DNA of 64,000 nt from an uncultured Paracoccaceae bacterium (GCA_947488605.1 CANKZJ010000005.1:276242-340241), one strand, 5' to 3'. Shown: positions 27,451-37,054, numbered from the stretch's first letter. Notes: generated by a model from the letters alone, not told the origin. Made by a program: numbers and translations.

Positions 27451-28055
27451 TGCAAAAATTCACAAAGCTCAGCGGCATCGCCGCACCCATGCCATTGGTC
27501 AACATCGACACTGATATGATCATCCCCAAGCAGTTCTTGAAAACAATTAAGCGCTCTGGTCTTGGCGTGAACTTGTTTGACGAGATGCGCTATGATGATG
27601 ATCGTAACGAGATTCCTGATTTCGTCCTGAACAAACCGCAATACCGCGATGCGCAGATCATCGTGGCTGGCGATAACTTTGGCTGTGGGTCTTCTCGCGA
27701 GCACGCACCTTGGGCTATCGCCGATTTTGGGATCACCTGTGTCATTGCGCCCAGCTATGCCGATATTTTCTACAACAACTGCTTTAAGAACGGCATCCTG
27801 CCAATTGCGCTGCCGCAAGAGCAGGTTGATGTCTTGATGAAAGATGCTGAAAAAGGCGCGAACGCCCGGATCGAGGTTGATCTAGAGGCACAAACGATCA
27901 CGTCTTCCGATGGTGAGACATTCAGCTTTGAGGTGGATGCATTCAAGAAGCACTGCTTGATGAATGGCCTCGACGATATTGGCCTCACTATGGAAAAGGC
28001 GGCATCGATCGACACCTTCGAGGCAAAGGCCAGTGCTGCGCGACCTTGGGTCTAA
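27450..28055 (+). CDS. leuD: 3-isopropylmalate dehydratase small subunit
   Basis: A 201-aa swivelling-domain subunit, with [37 protein letters not shown] (substrate-binding loop) and [13 protein letters not shown] as signatures. The start overlaps the leuC stop (TAATG at 27448-27452), giving coupled translation for the 1:1 complex. A strong terminator follows at 28076, so leuB, 4 kb downstream, is transcribed separately. The 250 bp after the terminator hold nothing I can identify. Confidence 0.97.
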   Translation: MQKFTKLSGIAAPMPLVNIDTDMIIPKQFLKTIKRSGLGVNLFDEMRYDDDRNEIPDFVLNKPQYRDAQIIVAGDNFGCGSSREHAPWAIADFGITCVIAPSYADIFYNNCFKNGILPIALPQEQVDVLMKDAEKGANARIEVDLEAQTITSSDGETFSFEVDAFKKHCLMNGLDDIGLTMEKAASIDTFEAKASAARPWV

Positions 28056-28075
28056 GTCTTGAAAAGTATTAGAAA

Positions 28076-28103
28076 AAGGCCGCCCTATCGGGCGGCCTTT
28101 TTT
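28076..28103 (+). terminator. Intrinsic terminator of leuCD
   Basis: AAGGCCGCCC (28076-28085) pairs perfectly with GGGCGGCCTT (28090-28099) around TATC; TTTT follows. Confidence 0.92.
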
Positions 28104-28350
28104 CGTTGACCTGCTGGTTGGAGTTCTGCCGAAATCGATGCATCTGCTACATCACGCGGCGCAAAAACCATGCATGTTGGTTGCAAACGCGCATCACTTT
28201 GTGGCGAAAATGCGGCGAAAACGTCATTTCGACCAGCACTGAGTTGCTGGCGGTGCTTGGATTTGTTCTGGATGAACACAACAACAACAAAAAATTGCTG
28301 CGATGTGTTCGTTTAAAGTCGCACAATGATCTAAGTGAGGAAAACGTGTC

Positions 28351-29190
28351 GTGCTTTCACGATTGCCCGCAGCGCTGGTAAGAGCCGCATTGGTCGTGAT
28401 GTTGATCGTCATGCCCTACGCACTGCTGCCTAGTAGTGAAACCGACAACACGCAGATTATCGCGTTGGTCGCGATCTTTGGCGCGCTGTTTACGGTCGTA
28501 GAATATAGCGCAGATTCCCCAAGTCTTGTTGAATTTCGGGATGCCCCACCATTTAACCGCGTCAGGTTTTCTGCCCTTTTTGCGACGGTCTTGTGCCTGT
28601 CAGTGATCTTTCGTGGAGAAGCCGCCCCCTCATATCTGACAGAGCAATTTCAGAACAGCGGTGCGCAGATTGGCGCTGCGATTGATTTTCCCTATTCCCC
28701 GGTCCGGCTGATGGTTCTGATGATGCCCGATGATACCAGCCCGGCAATTATCCAGCGTCTGCGTGATGCGGCTGGGCTGAGTTATCTTGTGTCCGTATTC
28801 TCTGTCATTTGGTTTGTGATCCTGTTGCGTCTATACCGTTGGCCGCGCCGGGATGGTGCGTTCAACGTATGGATCAATTTGCCAACGTTTGACCCCACCG
28901 CCGGTGGTGACGTCGTGAAGCGACTGCAACGGGACGGACGTCTTAACATTATATTAGGGTTCTTGCTGCCATTTTTGGTTCCGGCGGTTATCAAGCTGTT
29001 TTCCACATTCGGCACGCCCATCAACCTTGATAACCCACAAACGTTGATTTGGACGGTATCCGCATGGGCGTTTTTGCCTGCAAGTATCTTGATGCGTGGC
29101 GTCGCACTCAGCCGGGTTGCGCAGATGATTCAGTTGCAACGCAGCAAGGCGAACGAGCATGGCGAAGGCAACGCTGGTTTGTTGCGCTAA
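28351..29190 (+). CDS. Hypothetical multi-pass membrane protein
   Basis: A 279-aa protein with about five hydrophobic helices (ALVVMLIVMPYALL, IIALVAIFGALFTVVEY, RFSALFATVLCLSVIF, SYLVSVFSVIWFVILL, IILGFLLPFLVPAVIKLF, then LIWTVSAWAFLPASILM). No transporter or enzyme motif is recognised. The start is GTG at 28351 with GAGG at 28337-28340. The C-terminal 127 bp overlap, in another frame, the open frame of the following endonuclease/phosphatase-family gene. Conserved-looking roseobacter gene of unknown function. Confidence 0.75.
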   Translation: MLSRLPAALVRAALVVMLIVMPYALLPSSETDNTQIIALVAIFGALFTVVEYSADSPSLVEFRDAPPFNRVRFSALFATVLCLSVIFRGEAAPSYLTEQFQNSGAQIGAAIDFPYSPVRLMVLMMPDDTSPAIIQRLRDAAGLSYLVSVFSVIWFVILLRLYRWPRRDGAFNVWINLPTFDPTAGGDVVKRLQRDGRLNIILGFLLPFLVPAVIKLFSTFGTPINLDNPQTLIWTVSAWAFLPASILMRGVALSRVAQMIQLQRSKANEHGEGNAGLLR

Positions 29191-30197
29191 TTCTGCTCTG
29201 CGTCGCAGATGCGGCGTGGTCCGAAAGTTACCGAATCGCGACATTTGCTGCGCCACTAAGCCGGGATGGCCCCGGGCTACTTCTTAGAGACATCCAAAAG
29301 GGTGATGACCCACAAATAGCGGCCACAATGGATATCATCGATCAGGTGGCACCTGACATCTTGGTCCTGACCGATTTTGACTATGATATGGACGTACTGG
29401 CGCTGACTGCTTTTGCATCAGCCTCTTCACCACCCTTTGCCTATACCTTCGCTTTGCAGCCAAACGCAGGTCTTTTGACTGGGTTGGACTTGGACCGCAA
29501 TGGCAGGCTTGGGGATGCCCGCGATGCGCAAGGATATGGGCGCTTTGCTGGTGACGGGGGGATGGCGATACTATCGCGATTTCCGATTGCTACCGCAGAC
29601 GTAAAAGACTTCTCAACGCTTTTATGGAACGACTTACCCGGTGCGTCCTTACCGCAAGAGGGCGGACGTCCATTCATGAGCCCAGAGGTACTGGCAGTTC
29701 AAAGGTTGTCTTCTACTGGCCATTGGATTGTGCCCGTGGTTTTGCCCGATGGCCCACCCGTGCACCTTATGGTGTTCTCTGCCACGCCGCCGGTGTTTGA
29801 TGGCCCCGAGGATCGCAATGGTCTTCGCAACCGTGACGAATTGCGGCTTTGGGAACTAGTGCTGGCAGGTCAATACGGGCCGGAGCCAACTGACTTTGTT
29901 GTGGTTGGGAATGCAAATCTCGACCCACAAAAAGGCAATGGCTACTCCGACGCTATGGCGGACTTCCTGAAAAACCCGAGGTTGCGGGATCCATTGCCCA
30001 ACCTCAGCACGGCAGATTGGGGTGAAAATGGTCCCGGCGATTTGCGTGTCAGCTACGTCTTACCTGACAAGAATTGGCGCGTTGGGGACGCAGGTGTCTT
30101 TTGGCCGATGAAGGGTGATCCATCTGCTGATCTAGGTGCTGGTGGGGCTGACGTGGCGGGCCCTCACCACCTCGTTTGGGTCGATATCGGGCGGTAG
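29064..30197 (+). CDS. Endonuclease/exonuclease/phosphatase-family protein, start uncertain
   Basis: The body, SYRIATFAAPLSRDGPGLLL to the end, fits the EEP superfamily: DILVLTDFDYDMD near the first strand, DGGMAILSRFPI, VHLMVFSATPPVFDGPEDRN, FVVVGNANLDPQKGNGYSDA and a final AGPHHLVWVDIGR, matching the order of conserved Asp/Asn/His blocks, though some acidic residues are replaced. A signal-peptide-like segment (RRQRWFVALILLCVADAAWS) comes just before. No ATG, GTG or TTG lies close to it; the nearest in frame is ATG 29064 (or TTG 29049), which makes a 127-bp overlap with the upstream gene. The 3' end overlaps a convergent gene by 66 bp. Probably exported; substrate unknown. Confidence 0.75.
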   Translation: MGVFACKYLDAWRRTQPGCADDSVATQQGERAWRRQRWFVALILLCVADAAWSESYRIATFAAPLSRDGPGLLLRDIQKGDDPQIAATMDIIDQVAPDILVLTDFDYDMDVLALTAFASASSPPFAYTFALQPNAGLLTGLDLDRNGRLGDARDAQGYGRFAGDGGMAILSRFPIATADVKDFSTLLWNDLPGASLPQEGGRPFMSPEVLAVQRLSSTGHWIVPVVLPDGPPVHLMVFSATPPVFDGPEDRNGLRNRDELRLWELVLAGQYGPEPTDFVVVGNANLDPQKGNGYSDAMADFLKNPRLRDPLPNLSTADWGENGPGDLRVSYVLPDKNWRVGDAGVFWPMKGDPSADLGAGGADVAGPHHLVWVDIGR

Positions 30198-31043
30198 GCC
30201 TGCCTGCATAACCTGTTCTAAATCGGTCAGTTCAAAACCCGGCAAGAGACGGTCGAATTTCTGTGAGCTGATCTGGTGATTCATCGCATAGAGGTAGCGC
30301 ATTTCACGCATTTCGCGGGCAAGCTCCCAAAATGGGCTGAGAAGTGACATAAGCCACCAAGGAAACTGGCTAATTTTCAATTGGCGTTGCGTCTTATTGG
30401 ACAAATAGCGATGCAAATCGTTTGTTGTGAATGCGTGGCCGGGAAATGGAATGTCTTCAAACTGCGCGAGCTCGCGTCGTTTTTCCGCGAGTTGCACGGC
30501 CGCCCGTGCCCAATCAGGAACATATGCATAGGCTTGCAGCGTATCTGGATCAGCTGCCGCTGTGATCTGGCCCTTGGCAATATTGCGCGTGATCAACATG
30601 CTCATGATGTCGCCATTTCCGGCAGGATCGATAAAATTGCCTGCTCGCAGTACGATGGTTTGAACGCCTGAGACGCGATAGGCTTCTTCCATCTCAACGC
30701 GCACCCGGCCTTTTTTCGTATTAGGGGAGTGCGGTGTGTTTTCATCCAAGATGCCGGGTTGGTCACCGAAGTTATAGACATTGCCCGGTAGAATAACGGT
30801 CGCACCACTTGCAGATGCTGCGGCGATGACTTGGTTGGTAATCTCAGGGATTGTGCGTTCCCAGTCATGATAAGCTGGCGGGTTCAGACCGTTCACGATC
30901 ACATCAACGCCCATCGCAGCTTTGACCATATCACCGGTTGTTCGATCGTATCGGCGAACCGTCCATCCAGCATCCCAAAACGCATCTGCCGCGCGACTAC
31001 CGATTTTGCCGGAGCTTCCGAGAATAAGTACTGTTTGCTTCAT
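30132..31043 (-). CDS. NAD(P)-binding SDR / NmrA-type epimerase-like protein
   Basis: A 303-aa extended Rossmann protein. TVLILGSSGKIGSRAADAFW is the GxxGxxG cofactor loop near the N terminus, followed by DVIVNGLNPPAYHDWE, ATVILPGNVYNFGD (where Y of YNFG replaces the usual catalytic context), and QTIVLRAGNFIDP. The atypical YNFG suggests an NmrA/isoflavone-reductase-like role in redox sensing or reduction rather than sugar epimerisation. It is divergent from the LysR gene at 31138 (94 bp apart), which likely regulates it. Its 3' end overlaps the 3' end of the EEP gene by 66 bp antisense. Confidence 0.85.
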   Translation of the reverse strand: MKQTVLILGSSGKIGSRAADAFWDAGWTVRRYDRTTGDMVKAAMGVDVIVNGLNPPAYHDWERTIPEITNQVIAAASASGATVILPGNVYNFGDQPGILDENTPHSPNTKKGRVRVEMEEAYRVSGVQTIVLRAGNFIDPAGNGDIMSMLITRNIAKGQITAAADPDTLQAYAYVPDWARAAVQLAEKRRELAQFEDIPFPGHAFTTNDLHRYLSNKTQRQLKISQFPWWLMSLLSPFWELAREMREMRYLYAMNHQISSQKFDRLLPGFELTDLEQVMQAGLPPDIDPNEVVRARHVSPTST

Positions 31044-31137
31044 CTGACTAAGACCTCATTGCTGATAGGGGCAGTATTGATCGAAGTTATATTTAAAATA
31101 AATTGCCCGATTGTGCAGATCATGTATTCATTATTGA

Positions 31138-32034
31138 ATGGATAAGGCGATATCGGAAATTGATTGGTCGTTGGTACAGGCTTTTTTGGCCGTTGCAGAA
31201 ACCGGCAGCCTGTCGGGTGCGGCGCGTTTTCTCGGCCTCAGCCAGCCGACATTGGGGCGTCAGGTTAAAGCGCTGGAAGCGCAATTGGGTGCCGAGCTTT
31301 TTCATCGCCAACCGCGTGGTTTGGCATTGACGCAGACCGGGTCTGAATTGGTCGGCCCTGCGCACGCAATGCGCGATGCAGTGCATCAAATCGCTTTGAC
31401 GGCAGGCGGCCAACAGGCGCGCCTTGAGGGAACAGTACGCATCACCGCAAGTGTGGCTACATCAGCCATGCATTTGCCTGCGATTATCGCCCATATTCGC
31501 AGGGTCGAGCCGCAGATCGCCATCGAGCTTGTGCCAAGCGATGATACCAGCAACCTGCTTTACCGCGAGGCCGACATCGCTGTCCGCATGTATCGCCCAA
31601 CGCAGCTTGATCTTGTGACGCAACATATCGGGGAAATTCCACTTGGCGTGTTTGCCGCGAAATCGTATCTGGCGGAACGGGGTATGCCCACGACCGAGCA
31701 GGAACTTCTGGCGCATGATTTCGTGGGATATGACGTCAGCACGTTGATCATTGATGGTTTCAAGAAAGAAGGGGTCGTGGTTGATCGCGATTTCTTCAAG
31801 ACGCGCTGCGACGACAATATCGCTTATTGGGAATTGGTACGTGCGGGCTGTGGCATCGGTTTCGCGCAAGCTGATATTGGTCACAATGACCCACAAATCG
31901 CAGAGGTCGATTTGGATTTTTCATTGCCGACCCTTCCAATTTGGCTGACAGCACATGAGGCGATGCGCCAAACGCCCCGTATTCGGCGTGTTTGGGACCT
32001 TTTGGCCGAAGGACTAAAGCCCTTGGTATCTTGA
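31138..32034 (+). CDS. LysR-family transcriptional regulator
   Basis: A 298-aa LysR regulator: WSLVQAFLAVAETGSLSGAA with LGLSQPTLGRQVKALEAQLG is the winged HTH; GTVRITASVATSAMHLPAII begins the effector domain, which continues with YREADIAVRMYRPTQLDLVT and CGIGFAQADIGHND. Divergent from the SDR-like gene, its probable target. No ribosome binding site precedes ATG 31138; the start codon sits inside a small inverted repeat ATTCATTATTGAAT (31126-31139), so the transcript may be leaderless. leuB follows in the same direction after 57 bp. Confidence 0.9.
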   Translation: MDKAISEIDWSLVQAFLAVAETGSLSGAARFLGLSQPTLGRQVKALEAQLGAELFHRQPRGLALTQTGSELVGPAHAMRDAVHQIALTAGGQQARLEGTVRITASVATSAMHLPAIIAHIRRVEPQIAIELVPSDDTSNLLYREADIAVRMYRPTQLDLVTQHIGEIPLGVFAAKSYLAERGMPTTEQELLAHDFVGYDVSTLIIDGFKKEGVVVDRDFFKTRCDDNIAYWELVRAGCGIGFAQADIGHNDPQIAEVDLDFSLPTLPIWLTAHEAMRQTPRIRRVWDLLAEGLKPLVS

Positions 32035-32091
32035 ACCCAGCGTTCCTTCGCGCTAGGGCCTTTGCAACCAATTCAAGCAAGGACCTGACCT

Positions 32092-33198
32092 ATGGCAAAC
32101 CCATCCCTTTTGATCCTCGCCGGTGACGGCATCGGCCCCGAAGTCATGGACGAGGTAAAGCGGATCATCGGCTGGTTCGGCGATAAGCGCGACCTGACCT
32201 TTGATGTCTCCGAAGACCTTGTTGGCGGTGCTGCCTATGATGCGCACGGTGTGCCGTTGCATGATGACACGATGGCGAAAGCGCAAGACGTCGATGCGGT
32301 TCTGCTTGGTGCCGTGGGTGGGCCGAAATACGATGATCTTGATTTCAGCGTGAAGCCAGAGCGCGGCTTGTTGCGCCTGCGCAAAGAGATGGACCTGTTT
32401 GCGAACCTGCGTCCGGCACAGTGTTTTGACGCGCTGGCCGATTTTTCATCGTTGAAAAAAGAGCTGATTGCCGGCCTCGACATTATGATCGTGCGCGAAT
32501 TGACCTCAGGCGTCTATTTCGGCGAACCGCGTGGTATCCACATCGAAAATAACATGCGGGTCGGCATCAACACCCAGCGCTATACCGAAGCCGAGATTGA
32601 ACGCGCCGCGCGTGCCGCTTTTGAGCTTGCCAAGAAGCGCGGTAACAAAGTGTGCTCGATGGAAAAAGCGAACGTGATGGAAAGCGGCATTCTATGGCGC
32701 GATGTCGTGAATGAGGTCCATCAGGCCGACTATGCAGATGTTGAGCTAAGCCATATGTACGCCGATAATGGCGCGATGCAGTTGGTGCGCGCGCCCAAGC
32801 AGTTCGACGTTATCCTGACCGATAACCTCTTTGGTGACATTCTGTCCGACTGTGCTGCGATGCTGACTGGTTCGCTTGGCATGTTGCCATCCGCGTCGCT
32901 GGGTCTGCCAATGGCCAATGGCCGCCCAAAGGCAATGTACGAGCCCGTACATGGGTCTGCGCCTGACATCACTGGCCAAGCAAAAGCGAACCCAATCGCT
33001 TGTATCCTCAGCTTTGCGATGGCGTTGCGGTATTCATTCGATCAAGGCGCAGAGGCAGATCGCCTTGAAGCCGCGATTGAAAAAGTGCTCGCCGATGGCG
33101 CACGCACGGCCGATCTGATGGGCCCCGAGGGCGGCACGCCACTTAGCACCAGTGAAATGGGTGACGTGATTTTGGCAGCACTCGACGCGAGCCTGTAA
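32092..33198 (+). CDS. leuB: 3-isopropylmalate dehydrogenase
   Basis: A 368-aa NAD-dependent oxidative decarboxylase, third enzyme of the leucine branch. [20 protein letters not shown] opens the protein; [42 protein letters not shown] (with the substrate tyrosine) and [20 protein letters not shown] (metal-binding Asp residues) are diagnostic, and [12 protein letters not shown] binds NAD. AAGGAC lies 7 nt before the ATG. Its TAA overlaps the ATG of the EamA gene (TAATG at 33196-33200). Confidence 0.97.
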   Translation: MANPSLLILAGDGIGPEVMDEVKRIIGWFGDKRDLTFDVSEDLVGGAAYDAHGVPLHDDTMAKAQDVDAVLLGAVGGPKYDDLDFSVKPERGLLRLRKEMDLFANLRPAQCFDALADFSSLKKELIAGLDIMIVRELTSGVYFGEPRGIHIENNMRVGINTQRYTEAEIERAARAAFELAKKRGNKVCSMEKANVMESGILWRDVVNEVHQADYADVELSHMYADNGAMQLVRAPKQFDVILTDNLFGDILSDCAAMLTGSLGMLPSASLGLPMANGRPKAMYEPVHGSAPDITGQAKANPIACILSFAMALRYSFDQGAEADRLEAAIEKVLADGARTADLMGPEGGTPLSTSEMGDVILAALDASL

Positions 33199-34166
33199 TG
33201 TCGCCAAATGCCAAAGGTGCGCTGCTGGCGTTGCTCGCCTTCGGTATTTTTTCGACCCACGATGTTGTCGTGAAGGTGTTGGGCGGGATTTACTCGCCTT
33301 TTCAGATCGTGTTCTTCAGCGTCCTCCTTAGCTTTCCTTTGGCGACCGTGATGATGATGCGCGACGCCAAGCCCGGCACCCTTGTGCCACGACATCCCTG
33401 GTGGCTGGCGTTGCGGACGGGGGCAGCTGTTGTGACCGGTGTTTCCGCATTCTATGCGTTCTCGGTTCTGCCGTTGGCGCAGGTCTATGCGATTTTGTTC
33501 GCGGCCCCACTGCTCATCACAATCCTTGCTATTCCCGTCTTGGGCGAAACCGTGCGCTTGCGCCGCTGGATGGCGGTTTTGGTGGGTCTTGCAGGGGTTT
33601 TGGTCGTCTTGCGCCCCGGTTCAACGGACCTCACTCTGGGCCATTTGGCAGCGCTTGCTGCGGCCGTCGGCGGGTCACTTGCCTCGATCGTGGTGCGCAA
33701 GATCGGGAACGAGGAACGTCCGGTTGTTATGCTGCTCTACCCGATGATGGTAAATTTCGTCCTGATGGCGTGCGCCTTGCCGTTTGTTTATGTGCCGATG
33801 CCGATTGAGCATCTTGGCTTGCTTGCCGTCATCGCGACCTTTGCATGGTTCGCCAGCCGTCTTGTGATTGCAGCTTACCAATCCGGTGAGGCGGCGATTA
33901 TCGCCCCCATGCAATACAGCCAGATCATTTGGGCAAGTATTTTTGGCTATTTCTTTTTTGGCGAAACCATCGATCAGGCAACAGCCATCGGTGCAAGTAT
34001 TATCATTGCCAGCGGCATGTACATCGTCTTGCGTGAAAGCAGAGGCACCTCCGAGAATACGCCAGTCTTGCGCACCCGCTCACGTGGTGAAACTGCAACG
34101 ACGCCACGTGTGTCGCTGTTCATGCGGTTCGCGGGCAAGACGCCGCCGCGGCAGGACGATCCTTAA
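33198..34166 (+). CDS. EamA/DMT-family transporter
   Basis: A 322-aa protein with ten predicted membrane helices in two EamA repeats: KGALLALLAFGIFSTHDVVV to WMAVLVGLAGVLVVLRPG, and LAALAAAVGGSLASIVVRKI to IGASIIIASGMYIVLRE. DMT members export amino acids or metabolites, and translational coupling to leuB makes export of a branched-chain-related compound conceivable, but substrates cannot be read from sequence. The final 35 residues are hydrophilic and Arg/Thr-rich. Its stop codon and that of the convergent gene share TTAA at 34163-34166. Confidence 0.9.
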   Translation: MSPNAKGALLALLAFGIFSTHDVVVKVLGGIYSPFQIVFFSVLLSFPLATVMMMRDAKPGTLVPRHPWWLALRTGAAVVTGVSAFYAFSVLPLAQVYAILFAAPLLITILAIPVLGETVRLRRWMAVLVGLAGVLVVLRPGSTDLTLGHLAALAAAVGGSLASIVVRKIGNEERPVVMLLYPMMVNFVLMACALPFVYVPMPIEHLGLLAVIATFAWFASRLVIAAYQSGEAAIIAPMQYSQIIWASIFGYFFFGETIDQATAIGASIIIASGMYIVLRESRGTSENTPVLRTRSRGETATTPRVSLFMRFAGKTPPRQDDP

Positions 34167-35779
34167 ATCGGATCAGGCGGTGCGAAACTCTTGGCGTTTG
34201 CGCGTGCCCAACGCTCACGGTAAATCTGGTTATCATCGCCATCATCCAGCAGAAAACCCTCGCGGAGGTAGCTAAAGACGTCCGCCGCTTCGTTCATCTG
34301 TCCGTCACCGGATCGGGTCATAAAGTGGTAGGGAAGAAACCCACACGGGTCGTCCAATCCGGCAGCGCCTGACATCTCGCCCAATGCTTTGAGTGTGTTC
34401 TCGTGGAACCGGGCCACGCGTTTGCTTTTGTCATTCACATCCAGCGCGGCCTGACGCACCGGATCTTGTGTTGTGACGCCAACAGGGCAGTGGTTTGTGT
34501 GGCAGGCTTGTGCTTGGATGCAGCCGATGGCGAACATGTAGCCGCGTGCCGAATTGCACCAGTCCGCGCCCAGCGACAGCGCCCGCGCGATATCAAACGC
34601 ACTGACGATTTTACCGGCCGCGCCGATCTTGACCTGATCACGGATACCGGCGCCGCGCAGCGTGTTGTGCACAAAGGTCAGACCTTCGACCATTGGCATG
34701 CCGACATGGTTTGCAAACTCCAGCGGGGCCGCACCTGTGCCGCCCTCGGTGCCGTCAACGACGATAAAATCAGGGATGATACCTGTTTCCAGCATTGCTT
34801 TGACCATGCACATAAACTCGCGCCGGTGCCCGATACACAGCTTGAAACCAATAGGTTTACCTTCGGATAAATCACGCAGGCGACCTACAAATTGCATAAG
34901 CTCCATCGGCCCTGAAAAGGCGCTATGTCCCGCCGGAGACACGCAATCAACACCCATCGGTATATCACGGGCCTCTGCGATCTCTGGCGTGATCTTGGCT
35001 GCTGGCAGCATCCCACCGTGACCCGGTTTCGCACCTTGGCTCAGCTTAATTTCGATCATTTTGACCTGATCATTCGTGGCCTGTTTTACAAACTTGTCAG
35101 GGTTGAACGTGCCGTCATCGTTCCGGCAGCCAAAATAGCCTGACCCGACTTCATAGATCAGATCACCACCGCCTTCGCGGTGATAACGGCTCACGCCGCC
35201 TTCGCCGGTATCATGCGCAAAGCCGCCGATTTTGGCACCTTTGTTCAGCGCGGAAATAGCATTGGCCGACAATGATCCAAAGCTCATGGCCGAGATGTTA
35301 TAAAGCGACGCACTATAGGGCTGTTTGCAGTCTTTCCCGCCGACAGTGACCCGAAAATCGGTATCTTCAAAATGCGTGGGTTCAACGGAATGTGTCAGCC
35401 AAGAATAGCCCGCATCATAGACGCGTTCATGGCTGCCGAACGGGCGCTTGTCCTCGGCCCCCTTGGAGCGTTGATAAACAAGCGAGCGCTGTTCGCGGCT
35501 GAAAGGTTGTTCTTCTTGATCGCCTTCAATCAGGTACTGGCGAATTTCGGGGCGGATTTTTTCAAATAGAAACCGAATATGCCCCAGCACAGGATAGTTT
35601 CGCACAATGGCGTGGCTGGTCTGGTTCATATCCCTGATGCCAAGCGCTGTGAGTGCTGCAAAGACCAAGAAAAGTAAGAAAACCCAAGGGAACCAAAACC
35701 CCAGAATGAAGCAAGCCAAAGCCAAGAATGCGACAACAACGAATGTCGCATAGCGCTGCAACGAGATTAATTTGCGCAC
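34163..35779 (-). CDS. FMN-binding glutamate synthase-family protein
   Basis: A 538-aa protein: two N-terminal membrane helices (YATFVVVAFLALACFILGFW and VFLLFLVFAALTALGI) followed by a GltB-like FMN-binding (alpha/beta)8 domain. Visible are MSFGSLSANAISALNKGAK, GKIVSAFDIARALSLGADWC, and CIQAQACHTNHCPVG, the C-x5-C-x4-C ligand set of a [3Fe-4S] cluster. There is no amidotransferase domain, so it is not a complete glutamate synthase; membrane-anchored proteins like this are widespread and uncharacterised. GTG at 35779 has GGGAGGG 6 nt upstream, which decides the start over the open frame to 35794. Confidence 0.88.
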   Translation of the reverse strand: MRKLISLQRYATFVVVAFLALACFILGFWFPWVFLLFLVFAALTALGIRDMNQTSHAIVRNYPVLGHIRFLFEKIRPEIRQYLIEGDQEEQPFSREQRSLVYQRSKGAEDKRPFGSHERVYDAGYSWLTHSVEPTHFEDTDFRVTVGGKDCKQPYSASLYNISAMSFGSLSANAISALNKGAKIGGFAHDTGEGGVSRYHREGGGDLIYEVGSGYFGCRNDDGTFNPDKFVKQATNDQVKMIEIKLSQGAKPGHGGMLPAAKITPEIAEARDIPMGVDCVSPAGHSAFSGPMELMQFVGRLRDLSEGKPIGFKLCIGHRREFMCMVKAMLETGIIPDFIVVDGTEGGTGAAPLEFANHVGMPMVEGLTFVHNTLRGAGIRDQVKIGAAGKIVSAFDIARALSLGADWCNSARGYMFAIGCIQAQACHTNHCPVGVTTQDPVRQAALDVNDKSKRVARFHENTLKALGEMSGAAGLDDPCGFLPYHFMTRSGDGQMNEAADVFSYLREGFLLDDGDDNQIYRERWARANAKSFAPPDPI

Positions 35780-35876
35780 AACGAACCCTCCCAAATTATG
35801 GATACACTAGGCCGCTGATTTGATTAACGAAAGGCTGATTTCGCGCGGCTTTGATCACAAGACTGCGTGTGTGACC

Positions 35877-36686
35877 TTAAAAATCCGCAGTTACACCCGG
35901 TAGATCAAGGGCTTTGATTAGCTCGCGCAATTCCTGACGTGCCGCAACATTCGAGATGTTCATCCCCTTCACGCCGATATCGCGTAGATCCAAAAGCGTC
36001 AGACCGCGTGGGAATAATTCGCGGAAAATCACGCGTTCATTGAACCCGGGCGCGGTCCGAAAACCGATCCGTTTTGCCAGCTTTTCAATGGCGCGCTGCA
36101 TCTTTTCTTTGTTTACCATCGCCTGTGCACCCATGCGATTGCGCACAACAACCCAGTCAATGGGTTTCAGGCCGGCCTGACTGCGCAATTGGCGAGCGTT
36201 CCACACCATTTCCGAATAAACAGACGGTCCTGTAATCTCATCTCCATCGGTATCGACATGCGCAAGGAGGTCAAAGTCGATGAAACTGTCATTCAGCGGT
36301 GTGATCAACGTGTCAGCAAGCGAATGGGCGACTTGGCTTAGTCGCGTATGCGAACCGGGGCAGTCGATGAGGATGAAATCGGCGTCAGCCTCCATCTTGG
36401 CGACGGCCATCGACAGGCGGTGATCAAACGCATTTTCCCCAGGTTTTAGAGTGCTCTGATCAATCTCTGGCAATTCGTGATACGTGGGGGTCGGCAAATC
36501 CAAGTTTTTCTTCGCCAAGAATGTGCGTCGGTTATGGATGTAACGGCCTAGCGTTTTTTGCCGCAAGTCGAGGTCAAGCAAACCCACTTGATGCCCCATG
36601 CGCGCCAAAGCTGTCGCGACATGCATCGACACTGTCGATTTACCCGCACCGCCCTTTTCGTTGCCGACCACAATGATATGCGCCAC
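35877..36686 (-). CDS. mipZ: Division-plane positioning ATPase MipZ
   Basis: A 269-aa ParA-like ATPase. HIIVVGNEKGGAGKSTVSMH holds the deviant Walker A, and VGLLDLDLRQKTLGRYIHNR is the MipZ-specific switch region. PMNDSF is replaced by TPLNDSFIDFDLLAHVD, and the C terminus NERVIFRELFPRGLTLLDL also matches Caulobacter MipZ, which forms a gradient from the ParB-origin complex and inhibits FtsZ away from midcell. I start at GTG 36686 (AHIIVV) by comparison with MipZ proteins; a GTG at 36701 adds five residues. Monocistronic by context. Confidence 0.92.
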   Translation of the reverse strand: MAHIIVVGNEKGGAGKSTVSMHVATALARMGHQVGLLDLDLRQKTLGRYIHNRRTFLAKKNLDLPTPTYHELPEIDQSTLKPGENAFDHRLSMAVAKMEADADFILIDCPGSHTRLSQVAHSLADTLITPLNDSFIDFDLLAHVDTDGDEITGPSVYSEMVWNARQLRSQAGLKPIDWVVVRNRMGAQAMVNKEKMQRAIEKLAKRIGFRTAPGFNERVIFRELFPRGLTLLDLRDIGVKGMNISNVAARQELRELIKALDLPGVTADF

Positions 36687-37054
36687 TGAACGATTCCCCA
36701 CAAATAAAGCTTTTCGAAACTATATGATGTGGTTGTAGCGAGGGAAAGCACATGGCACATGCGACTGCATCTTTTTCCAAATACCTTGACAGATCGCGGC
36801 GAAGGGCTCATGTGACGACCAACCGACGCAAACTGCCGCGTGAGCAGAGCGAGACCTGACGGTCCATCCGCAAGGCGTCGATTAACTTTCAGGTTCCCAC
36901 ATCACGCAGGGGTCCCGCGCCACATCGGCGCCCGGACAATGCGGTCTCGGCAGTCAGCATATTGGCGCAACCTTGCTATGGGTTCATCGCATGTTGCGAT
37001 GGGCCAAATGATATGCGTGGGCTGCTGGCCCGCTAAAAATTAGGATACTCCTTT
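36687..37054. other. Intergenic region, structured leader of the DEAD-box helicase gene
   Basis: No convincing gene. A TTGACA hexamer at 36785-36790 could be a -35 for the helicase gene, without a clear -10. Close to the helicase start are two nested hairpins: CATCGCA (36985-36991) with TGCGATG (36995-37001), and GGGCCA (37001-37006) with TGGCCC (37026-37031). A 67-codon frame here is GC-biased and unlike any family. Confidence 0.4.

Noticed and set aside
28106..28350. Short frames on both strands between leuD and the membrane-protein gene
   Set aside because: No ribosome binding sites, Cys/Arg-rich composition, no recognisable family; the region looks like plain intergenic DNA.
36840..37043. 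67-codon frame before the helicase gene
   Set aside because: Arg-rich shadow of a structured GC-rich leader, no ribosome binding site.
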